A DNA stretch of 64,000 bases from Cryptomeria japonica (lineage: Eukaryota; Streptophyta; Pinopsida; Cupressales; Cupressaceae), in assembly GCF_030272615.1 (NCBI RefSeq), contig NC_081415.1:266323925-266387924 (forward strand), in the 5' to 3' direction. Position 1 is the stretch's first letter. Every line of letters starts with the position of its first letter. Shown here in pieces: positions 11,501 to 23,500 of this stretch. The notes under the pieces are model-generated. The model did no database searches. It was given only the letters and a program-made list of their open reading frames with translations, and was not told where the DNA came from. The translations under genes and the position numbers were made by a program.

Positions 11501-14500
11501 ATCTGGGATCTTTTGAAGGATCTTCATGAAACGTCCGACAAGTGCCGAGCTTTCTTTCTGAAGAATATGTTGTTTTCTATCATGATGGATGAGAAATCTT
11601 CTATCCAAGCACATCTCACGAAGATCAAAGAGATCCGTGACCAATTGGAAGCTACAGGCCGAACCATGGTGGAAGAGGATATGGTAGTGATCACACTAAA
11701 AAGCCTTCCTAGATCGTACGAGCATTTCATTGATACTCTCAATATCTCATCTACTAGTGTTGATCTAAAGTTTCCTGATCTCTGCAACAGTTTGGAAGCA
11801 ACGCTAGTTCGTCCACTGAACAGGCCTTCACAGTTATAGTTTTGGATAAGAACAAGGGTAAAGGTTAGTCCTTCCAGCAGAAGGGGCAAGGTCAATATTC
11901 GCAATCTTCAAAGAAGAAAAGTGTACAATGTAACTATTGTCACCAGTTTGGCCATATGAAGAAATATAGCAGGAAATTGTTGGCATCTGTGCAATCTAAG
12001 CTGGGAGGGTCTCAAGAACAGGAGCAGGCTCAAGTTGCAGAGCATTCTGGAGAGGAGTCAACCTTCTATGCTTTGTGATAGGCAAATTTCGTGTTTGGTT
12101 GGTTTTCACCATTTTTTCCTCAAAAATTGTTCGCATGGTTTAGAATTTTTTCCTTAAAAATTATTATCTGTCATCCCCAAAGCTTGCGTGGGATTTCTAG
12201 GTTTTCACGATTTTTTCTTCAAAAATTGTTTGTTAGTTTTTATGATTTTTTCCTCAAAAATCATCTGTAATACGCGAAGTTCGCGTGGGATTTGTGATTC
12301 GCAAAGTTCTCTAGTTTTGATCAATTTTTCTCCTCAAAAATTGTGCTTTGTTGCAATCAGTTTTGGGTCGCACTGTCAAGGCGAACATCTGCAACCATGG
12401 TATCGTGCAATTTGTTTGGGAGTTGCTGGAGCAAATAGTGCTCAGTACTCTTCTACAAAAGGGTTTGCTGATTTTTTCCTCAAAATCATGGTTTAAGGTT
12501 TCAATAATTCGCGTGTGAAGGCTACATTAGATTGGATGGCTTTTGGTACTCTTGGTCATTTACATTCTGCAGATCCTAGGAGGGCCTCTGTAGCAGCAGA
12601 GTGTTCTTTGCATTTGTGATCAAACACCTACAGTGTCTTTTGTAGGGTATTGAAGGGAGGCTGTTAAAATAATATTAATATCTTCTATAATGGTCATCTT
12701 CTATTTTTAGCATTCATCTTAGTTGTCAACTTAGTTAGCTATTTAGCTTTTTAGTCGACTTATTTAGCTATTTAGCTTTTTAGTCGACTTATTTAGCTTG
12801 TTAAGTTAGCTTTTTATTATTTAGCCTTTTAAGCTATATTTAGCTTTTTAAGCTTTTTAGTTTCTTATTTGATTTCACTTTAATGACTAGTTCTATTTAT
12901 AGAACATCGTCTTGTAACCTCTATATATACGTATATCGTTCAATGTAATTATCTGATTATTGAATCATTCATTCAATTTATTTTTCAAATTGGTCATGAT
13001 GTTGTTTGCCTAAGGATTTGGATGGATAGGAATTAAAGGATCTTAGGATACAAGGCATAGCTTCAGCTGCTTAATATATTATTAATTCTGGATTATTAAG
13101 GCTTGTAAAGGGTTAAACAATGGAAGGTGTTGATTAGAAACAATCTTGCTTTGTCTAAGCTTAAGGCAGGCAAATCCTAGAGACCCATGCACTTTTATTA
13201 TTACCTTTTCGGTGATTTTGAGAATAATATTTTTGGATCAATTGTCTTTAACAGTATCTGGAAGGCTTGGAGGGAGGTTAAACACTTATTGGGCAATCAG
13301 ATTGATTTAAAATCTTGCTATGATCGCAGTTCATTAGCTGCTCTGCTAAAATCTGGACAAAAAATGGTATTTCTGATTTTACGAATATCATTGCCTCTGG
13401 TTTTCTTAAATCTTGGGAGACTCTTAAACAAGAATTTGATAACTCTGAGTCTCAGGAAAGAAAACATTCTATGTTGTCTATTGCTTTAAATAAATTTGGC
13501 TTCCCATTGAAGATAAAAGGGATGTCAGTCCTGCTATCTAGGGTCAATTGAAAAGATGGATCTAAATTTGATCAAGTTATAGTGAAGAAATTGTGCCTGA
13601 TGTTGTCTGACACGAGGGCAACTTTTGCTTGGCTTAACAGGTCTTGCAATGTTGATTGGACTGTGTCAAAATGGTCTAAATGTTTAAACTTGTTTGGGCT
13701 GAGTCTATTGAACCAAAAAAGCATGGTTTAGATGGTTGTTTATATTGAAAAAATTTGTTGTTAACTCTGAGCTTTAGTCTTGGGAATTTCTACTGATTCT
13801 TGTTGGTTGTGTGATCAAGTTGAGAACTTTGAACGCCTTTTCTTTGAATGCGGATTTGCCTTCTCTTTATGATCTTTATTTCTTGGCACTTGCTTAGGTT
13901 GGGATAAAAAAGATGGATTTTCTTGGTTTCAAATTTTAGTTGGATGGTGCTTACTAACTAAATTTTGTGATTCATATAAAAAAGAGAAACGAAGAGATTT
14001 TCCAAGGCAAGAGAAGGAGTCTTACTGAGTTTCATTGTGAACTCACCTACCTATATGTTGTTTCTCAGGTCTCTGCTATCTTGGAGATTCCTAGGGATCA
14101 TTTTCCAAGGCAAAAGAAGGAGCTTTACTTAATTTCATTGTGAGCTCCCCTACCTGTATGTTGTTTCTCGGGTCTCTTCTACCATGGAGATTCCTAGAGA
14201 CCGTTTTATGATCTTGCTTGAAGAGGGATTAACAATGGTCTATAGAACTAAGATCAACAATGCACATTTCTTTCCCCAGAGGAAAAACAACCTTAAAAAA
14301 GAAGAGTTGTAGATTCTTAAACAATAAAAGCAGAAACATAACATCCCAAAGCCAATGCAATCAGAAGTAGCAAAACCAGTTGCTGATAGACCCAAGTATG
14401 AAGCCATTGTCAAAGATGTTGATTCGGAAGATGAGATAGTTCCACCAACTAGAACTTATGATAATGACTATTGTGAGGCGAACAGCAATGTAAAAGGTTG

Positions 14501-17500
14501 TTGGGAATAGTTCACTTTGGATATGTTAGTTTTTATATATAGCGATATGTTTTGAACAATGATATGTGTTAAATCTACTATATAGTTGATGATGGCTCTT
14601 TCATACTCTTGGAGCTCAACGTCGTTATATTGTAAATCCTTTTTGAAAACAACATCTAACATAAAAAAATCAAGAAGAAACCCATTTTAAGCTTCATTAA
14701 GCATTGTAGTAATCTATAGGACGCTTTACACAATCCACTCTAAGATCACAAGACAAAGGGCATCATAAATTAATAATAAATAGGAAAACAAGTTTAGCAT
14801 TCGTCCTTAGGATTAGTATTTTGAGTTAAACATTTGGATTTGAATTTTAAATAATAAAAAGTTAAAAGTAAAAGAAAAACATTAGGATATATAATTTAGG
14901 GTTAAAAATCCTAACAATTAGACTTTTAAGTGTAAAGTCAAAAATCCCAAAGGTTTGGGATTTAACATTAAAAAACCCAATGGTTAGGTATTAAAGTTTA
15001 AAAACCCTCCCCATTAGAGTTTAAGATTAATTAAATAAAATAGCCCTTAGGGCCTTACTTGGATGGCAATAATAGAGAAGTTAAAGAATAAGTGAGCTAA
15101 TTGATTAGATTTGATCCAATGCAACTCAATTCCGATCTCAAGTAATGTTGCTTTGTCAAACTATTAAATTTCTCTTTCAAAATCAGAACCTAGATGATAA
15201 ACCACAAAATGAAAAAATGCAAATTTTAGAAGGCAAACAAAAAATCAAAATCTAGATGTTAAAATGAGCCACAAAACAAAAGAATGCAAATTTTAAACGG
15301 TAAATAAAAAGACAAAACCTAGATGATAAAAATAAGCAATAAAATGAATGAATACAAATTTTATAAGGCAAATGGGTGCCCAATTCTTTTGGTGGTTACT
15401 AACCACCTCAAAAGCATGTCCAATTTTTAAAAAACTTCAAATCCAATAGAAGTCAAATTGCCAAACCTCACGAGTCCTAATTACTTATGATAAGTCCCTT
15501 TTTTTGCAATTATTGTCACCATAGATTGTAGACTAGTTAAGTACTCACTAACTCAAGAAAGAAGTTACAACGTGGCCTAGACAAGTTTCAATGAGCCTAG
15601 GATGCAAACTCACTACAAGTACTTAGCACATCTATCACACAATGACAAACAAATGTACAAAAAACTATGGAAAAGGTGAATTTTTTGTTTTTAAATGCAT
15701 AGACATCCACACCAGTTCCTCACATAGAATTTTCATGTTTACTCAAGTGAACATGAATCAGTTTGGAGGAAAACCTAAGAAAAAAATTTGTGAAATTCTA
15801 AGATTCTAGCTCATAATTTTTTTTCCTACAAGCATCGCACAAAGGTAATTTATTTCAATATGTGAAAAACAATTTAAGCATGTTTTGAAAGCATTGAATT
15901 CAATTTGCATAACTTTTAATACTAATTAAGTTACTTTTATGAACAAAATTGCTGATTTCTTCTATGTAGAGTTTAAGTTTTAGGGTATACAAATTGTTTT
16001 TTTCCTTAAATCATTTTTTTATACCTATTTAATTACATTCAAAATGAATTTTATGTTAATTTAATTTTATGCCATGGGTTCAATACCAACATCTGTCTTC
16101 TTCCAAACTTGTCGAGCTCAACAAACATCTTAGGACCTTCTTTTGGCAAGGTACTAATGACAACCGGAAAATATCTCTCATATCCTGGGATAAGATATGC
16201 AAACCCAAGGAAGAAGGAGGAGTTGGCATTAAAAACCTCCGAGATCAGGGTAGAGCCTTGGGTGCCAAGTTGATCTGGAGATTGTTCAGAACCCCCCACC
16301 TCAAATGGGCTCGTCTGCTGCACCACAAATACCTTAATGGTAGGGATCCTATCCAAATCTTCAGAGAAAGCAAGCCTCCTAGAGGGTCCTGCCTATGGAA
16401 TTTCATGCTAGACTCTAGGAGGATTATCTCTGACAGAGTTACCTGGAACTTGGGATCCGGGGATAAAGCCCTTTTCTGGTCTGATTCATGGGGTGGGTAT
16501 AAGGCTACTGATAAAATCCATGACTTCGGCGCTACTCGTATCCTTCTTGAATCTCATAGAGGCCCCCTGTTAAACAACTATATCTACCTTTCAGAGGAAG
16601 GGTTTGGATGGCAGTGGATCAAGAAGGTAGATGAGGATATCCCGGAAAGAGATAAACATATTCTTATGACCATTCTCAAATCAAGGAACATAGGACAAGC
16701 TCATATGGGTGGTTCCCTAAAGGGGGAATGCAACTCCAAGAATGGGTACTCTCACATCTCCAAAGCATTTTTAAGACCTATGACTGAGCTTCCCTTGAAA
16801 CTGTGCTAGGATAAATATTGTCTGCCTAAGGCAAGCATCTTCTCTTGGCTTGCGATTCAAAATAAGCTCCTAACTGCGGACAAATTCAAGAGGATGGGGT
16901 ATGAGGGCCCTAGTAGATGTCCTCTTTGCGAGGCAGATGAGGAAGACACCAATCATATCCTCCTTAACCGCCCCTTTGCTCACCAATGTTGGATTTGGTT
17001 CACCAACAAACTTGAATGGTCGGCAGCCTTCCCCCATACCATCTTAGGAATGCTCAAGGCGTGGCCTCTCCTCAAGCGTGGCTATCTCTTTGAAGGTTTA
17101 TGGACAGCTCTCCCTTCCTCCATAATGTGGGAACTATGGAAGGAGAGATATAGACATCTCTTTAAGAATGAAAAACTAAATGTTCTCAGAGTCATTAATA
17201 GGATAGAGTCAGCTATCAATGAGCTCATGAACAATCGCCTTTCTTCAGGCTCATTGAAGAATGCCTCTATATCGTATTGGGATGAAGAAATTAAAAAACG
17301 CTGGGAGGGCTTATTCTTCCCTCCCTTTGTAGGAGAAGGCCCTAATGCAAGTCTTAGATCAAGGGCTGCATGCAGATGGCAGCCCCCAGGCGAAGGATGG
17401 GCAAAGCTAAACTTTGATGGGGCTTCCCGTGGCAATCCAGGGCAGGCAAGGTTGGGTTGCGTTGTCCATAACTAGGAAGGCAAAGAGGTGGCATCCTTTG

Positions 17501-20500
17501 CTTCTCCGACTGGAATTAACACCAACAATTGGGCGGAATTGATGGCCCTGGTGGAAGGTCTGCACTTGTGTAAGAAACTAGGAGTTAAAAACCTGGATAT
17601 TGAAGGAGACTCGGCTATAATTGTCAATGCTCTAAGGAAAGGCAGCATGCCTAATTGGAGACTTAACACTCTACTGTCAAGAGCTATTGACCTAAGCAAA
17701 GGTTTTGATAGGTTTACAGTCAATCATATTTATAGGGAAGGCAATAAAAGAGCAGATGAGCTGGCCAACTTGGGAGCCGATGGCATCAATCTCCTCTTGG
17801 TGCCACCCTAAGGCCATTCCCTCCTTTGTATCCTTATCCTAGTGTTCGTCAGCATATCTTTCCCTCCATTCCCTTATGGTTCCCCTACTCAGACTATGGT
17901 TGTCTCGTATTAATCCCCCGCCTGTAGACCTCCCCTTGGTCCCTTGCATATATGTATAAACTTTCAGACATATACTCTTTTAAAACATGCCCATATATCT
18001 GCTCTCCCAGAGTTTTACTCAAATAGTCATCCTTACTCCCTTGATCTGTAAAATCATTATTACAAAAAACTCAATCTTATATATATCTCTTCTTCATACC
18101 CATTTAGTCCTTCCTTCCTCAGGCTCTTTGAGAGGCTCCTCTTTTAATATTTGTGTATATACTTATCTGGGATTTTCAGATTCAGACATCCATCTGCATA
18201 TTCAGACATCCATATGCATATTCAGCCTCACATCGGTACTCACATACATATATATATATATATATACTTAGAAATAATCTCACATTCTTGCAATCTAGGG
18301 CCCCTTTAGGTATTAACTGGGAGAGACAAACTCTCTCACCCACGTCGTCTGTTCAAATTCTCTCTTGTCAATTATTTATTCATTTACATATATATACATA
18401 GATACATTTATATATCCATATATTAATCTTTAAGAATACATTTTCTCTTGATACTCTTATATAATCATCTATACTAAGCAAGGATTTCCTCTTCTCATAT
18501 ATATGTGTATATTTATATATATAGTTTTATATATACATATTTATATATATACTTTTATATATATAGTCTTATATATGCTTTTATTAAAAGATTAATATTA
18601 TTTTATTTATATTAACATTTAATATATTTAAATTTAATATTATTTTACTTATTGTTTTGATATTAACATCTAATAATTAAACATTTTTAAATATTTAAAT
18701 TTATCAACTTAATATAATATTATTTTAAACTTTAGTATTTATAAATTATAATTTTGTAAATATATACTTTTATTTAAATAATTAAATTACATAAGACATA
18801 TTTAATGTCGATTTTTTTTTCCGAATTTTTACCCTTGTCGAACTTCATTCGAATTTTATGGTTGCCGAATTCGAATTCAAATTCGAACCTGGTGACTTAG
18901 CTCTAGGGTCAGCGAACTCACCTTGAAGAATAGCGAATTCATTCTAGCTGTGTGAATCCAGTCAAGGGTGGCAATTATCATCAGACTGAAGGACAAGTCA
19001 AATTCGGATGAGAATTCAAGATTCAGATAAGTCAGTTTGTTCATGCCCTAAGTGGGCGAATTTGTACTTGGCTATCCCTTGACATTAATATAATCTAATC
19101 TGAATTTGTTGCTGGGCTTTTCCTCCAAGAGGGAGGTTTTCCCAAGGTACTGCTGTGTTGTTCTTGTGTTGTTTTGCTAAGTTGCCGGTACGGGTACGGA
19201 CACTGGTACCGGTACATGGGTACGATGCGCTGGTACTATTAGAATATTTCATTATATTTTAGTCACCTATATTTAGTTCCTTGTTTAATGGTCATTTAGC
19301 TTTTTAGTTAATTAGCTTTTAAGCTTTATTTAGCATTTAGCTTTTTCTTTTTAATTAATTAGCTTTTAAGCTTTATTTAGCATTTAGCTTTTTCTTTTTA
19401 GTTAATTAGCTTTTAAGCTTAATTTAGCTATTAGCTCTTTAATCTTTTACTTTAACGTTATGTACTAATTATAGAACATCGTCTTGTAACCTCTATATAT
19501 ACGTATGTATATCGTTCAGTGTAATCATCTGATTATTGAATCATTCATTCGATTTATTTTTCACAGTATCAAAGCATGGAAATTAAAAATTTCAAAAAAA
19601 ATTGTTATTAAAATTTTTCAAAGTTTTTATTGAAGAGATTTTTTTTAAAACTGTTTTTTTTTTTTAAAAACAGATTTTTTTTCTCTTCCTGGGCAGTTTT
19701 TTTTGCAGGTTGAAAATTTTCCTAGGGTTTCTGCAATTTTCAACAAGGGTTTTGACCCTTCTGTTCAAGTCGAAATTTTATTTTGGTTACAAAATCTTGG
19801 TGGGTTTTTCGAGAGCTCAACTGGGTCATCATCAAATTTTTATGGGTGCATCGTTTTCCGTGCCTCAATTTTTGAGCTGTCGAATTTACATTTTGTTTTC
19901 AGATTCTTGGTGGGTTTTTCAAGAGCTTTTCTGGGTTGGTCTCAGATTTTTCTGGGTGCCTCGTTTTCCATGCCTCAATTTTTGTGCCAACAAATTTGCC
20001 TTGGAATTTAAAAACAATTCAAAATTTCTGCTATTTTTGTGGATGTTGATTTTCGCTGTTTTTTTGGCACCATTTATGCTGTTTTAACTGTGCAGAAAAT
20101 TTTAATTTTTGGGTTTCTTCCAAACCTCGAAATTCGTGCCAGAATTCTCCTATAGGGTTTCAATTTTTTCAACAGCTGTTTCTATTCTGATTTTTTTTTA
20201 AATCAGATTTTTTGTCTCTTGCTTTCACTTAGTTGACCTCAATCAACCTTGATTTCCGTGATGGCATCATTAACCAACATCATGTTGGAACACAATCAGA
20301 AGTTCAACGGCCGCAACTATAACACCTAGAAACAGCATATGCTTACCATCTTTGAGTATCGTTGCCTTGATCAGCTTGTTTTGGGCAAGGAATCTCGTCC
20401 TACAACAGCAGGTGATGATCAAGACAAACATGATGTGAAGAATCAAGAGGCTGTTATGCTTATCAAACTCTCTATCACAGATGATCAACTCCCACAAGTG

Positions 20501-23500
20501 CCTTCAGGTAAAACAGCAAAAGAAATCTGGGATCTTTTTAAGGATCTTCATGAAACGTCCAACAAGAGCCGAGCTTTCTTTCTGAAGAATATGTTATTTT
20601 CTATCATGATGGATGAGAAGTCATCTATCCAGACACATCTTACGAAGATCAAGGACATTCGTGATCAAGTAGAAGCTATAGGCCTAACCATGGTGGAAGA
20701 GAATATGGAAGTGATCACGCTGAGAAGCCTTCCCAGATCCTACGAGCATTTCATTGATACGCTCAATATCTCCTCTACTAGTGTTGATTTGAAGTTTCCT
20801 AATCTTTGCAACAAGCTGCTACAATAGGATCGATGGAAGCAGCAATTTGGAAGCAACACTAGTTCATCCACCGAACAGGCTTTCACAGCCTCAGCTTCGC
20901 ATAAGTACAAGGGTAAAGCTCCGTCCTTCCAGCAGAAAGGACAAGGTCAAGGTCAACCTCAGCAGTCTTCCAAAAAGAAGAGCTTACAGTGTTCCTACTG
21001 TCATATATATGGCCATTTGGTGAAAGATTGCCGGAAATTGATAGCATCCCAGCAATCCAAACAAGCAGGGTCCAAGCAGAAAGCCAATTCTGCCACGCAT
21101 CCTGATCATAAGGAATCTGCCTTCTATGCGTTCATGGCCCAAACCTCCTCTGATGATGTTCAATCATCAACCTGGTACATTGACTCTGGAGCCTCTCGAC
21201 ATTTCACACATCGTCGGGATTGGTTTACAGAGTACATGCCTTTCACTGATTCAATGATCTTTGGTGGAGGTGAAGAGTATACTGTTGTCAACAAGGGCAA
21301 CGTTCAGATTTCATCTGGTGGGAGGGATTTAATATTCCTCAATGTATACTTTGTACCTGGTATGAAGCTCAATCTACTATCAGTCAGTCAGATTATGCAG
21401 CATTCACCACAACTGGACGTTGTCTTCAAGTTGCACAAGTGCAGCATTGTTGACAGGGAGACTCACACTACAGTTGCAGTTGGTATTGAGGATCACGGTC
21501 TTTATAGACTTGTTGATTCTACTAGTTCTCAGGAGCTCGCCATGGCAGCTAGGAGTACTTCCATCAGCACTCTTTAGCATCAGCAATATGGGCATCTCAA
21601 TGTCCACTATCTCTCTCAGTTGGTTCGAGAGGATCTAGTCGTAGGATTACCTGAGATTCAAACTCAAAATCATGGAGTTTGCGGAGCGTGTCAAGCTGGA
21701 AAGCAACATAGGACTCCATTTTCAAATGGAGACGCTCGGAGAGCATCCAAGGTCTTGCAACTCGTTCATGCAGACATCTGTGGTCCCATGAACACTCCAT
21801 CAGTCACTGGATGCAGGTATTTTCTATTATTTGTTGATGATTTCAGCAGACGCATGTGGGTTTATTTTCTTAAGCAGAAATCAGAGGTGTTCACCATGTT
21901 TCAAACGTTTAAGGCCTTAGTGGAAAAAGAGTCTAGCTGTCAGATAGTCACTCTTCGGTCCGACAATGGAGGGGAATTTTGTTCTACAGAGTTCACCAAC
22001 TTTTGTGCATCACATGGCATTAAGCATCAGCTTACCACACCTTACACCCCATAGCAGAACGGTGTTGTTGAGATGGCTCGGTCTATGTTGGAGCATAGAA
22101 ATGTTCCAAAACACTTTTGAGCGGAAGCGGTCTTCACTGCAGTCTACCTTCTAAACCAATCTCCCACAAAGGCCGTTAAGAAGATGACTCCAAAGGAAAC
22201 TTGGTCTGGCAGTGTTGTGACGTTTTCACACATCGCCCCATTGCAAATGGGGACCCTTGCTTTTTTGCTTTTTAGGGTTTGTTTTCTAGGTCTTTTAGGG
22301 TTTTGTTAGTTAGCCTTTGCATTTTGAGTGCTGTCGAGGAGATCAATAGGATAGCAAGTCCTACTGGAGTGAAGTCCTGATCCTGAAATTTGGCTAAGTC
22401 TGGAATGTCCTGATCCTGAATTTGACTAAGTCTGGAAACTGAAAAACCTCCAAAAACTAGATTTTGCAATATAACTCCTGGAGGCCTGAAACCACTCTCA
22501 AACATCCTGAAAGTATATATGGAATATAACTTAAAGTATAAGAAACATTTCCTTCTATGTTTCTTCTTTCTTATACTTAAATGTTATATTCCATTAAAAT
22601 TGTCCTGATTGAGAGTTGGAAAAGTCAAATTTCGCTCTTGTCCTTCACTGAGGGTCCAGAGCGAAAAGCGCTCCTGTCCCTCTCCAAGGGTCCAAGGCGA
22701 ATTGCTCATGTCCCTCACCAAGGGTCCAAAGCGAAAATACTTATTTGAGCCATTCCTGGCCTTGTTTGGTTAAATTGAGACATCAAAAGCATGATGGAGG
22801 ACAAAATGAACGTCATAGAGCATCCAGACTTGATCAAAAACAATGAAATGATGAAGTTTTTGCCTAGAAGGTCAAATTCGCTCCTGTCCCTCACTGAAGG
22901 ACCAGAGCAATTTTATTCATATACACATTTTTAGACCTTGTTTGGGCTCGAACTTTTATTCATAGCATGAAGTAAGATGATATCTTCCTTAGCCAAGACA
23001 TTTTTTGATGAAAATTGTAACGATTTGGCCTAGGGAGCAAAATTCGCTCCTGTCCCTCACTGAAGGACCGGAGCTTGAATCCCAAATTTGCATTATCCTC
23101 ACAAGACTTAAATAATTTTGCGATTGGAAGAGGCCAAGGGGAGTGTGCTCTGTCCGTTGAATATAATTTAAGTGGGCCACAAAGGAGAAAACCAACCTAA
23201 ATGACAAGTTCGCTCCTGTCCCTCACCCAGGGACTAGGGCTATTTTCAAAGGGCGCTCCTGTCCCTCACCAAGGGACCAGAGCGATTTTCCCTCAAGACA
23301 AGTTTTGGGCGAAGATCAAGTAAGTTTTAAGTTTGGGGCAAGCAAAAGAGGCATAACGAATCCATTGAAGATAATTTGAAGATTGCAAGACGCCAAGTGA
23401 AGGCCATATTGTCCTAGGCGCTCCTGTCCCTCTCCAAGGGACCAGAGCGATTTCTTCCTTAGACAAATTTCTCGCCAAGTCGAAACGAATTTCATGTCAA

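Larger units (their letters stand above)
10085..12987 (+). mobile_element. Copia element B: LTR-gag-LTR derivative lacking pol (TSD AATTG)
   Basis: The LTRs are 10085-10363 and 12662-12987, both starting TGTTAAAATAATATT and ending TTTTTCA. The primer site TGGTATCAGAGC follows at 10364-10375, and a purine tract GAAGGGAGG precedes the 3' LTR. The exact 5-bp TSD AATTG is at 10080-10084 and 12988-12992. The body retains a long leader and gag but not INT or RT. Pol is replaced by about 570 bp of non-coding sequence with a repeated small hairpin. It interrupts LINE A and is closely related to copia C. Confidence 0.93.
9046..14480 (+). mobile_element. LINE A (non-LTR), 5'-truncated, split by copia B
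   Basis: Reverse transcriptase traces begin at about 9285 with LLDFEKAYDRIEW, then GCPLT and FADDT (9465-9605) and the YLGIPF stretch at about 9790. Copia B then interrupts, and the LINE resumes at 12993. A zf-RVT-like motif (SCWLCDQVENFERLFFECGFA) lies near 13810. Endonuclease and ORF1 are absent, and frameshifts and stops are frequent. The 3' end is uncertain; coding-like sequence fades by about 14480. Confidence 0.75.

Noticed and set aside
18240-18800. TA-rich run as an origin or promoter
   Set aside because: Simple AT-rich sequence with no supporting motif or gene.
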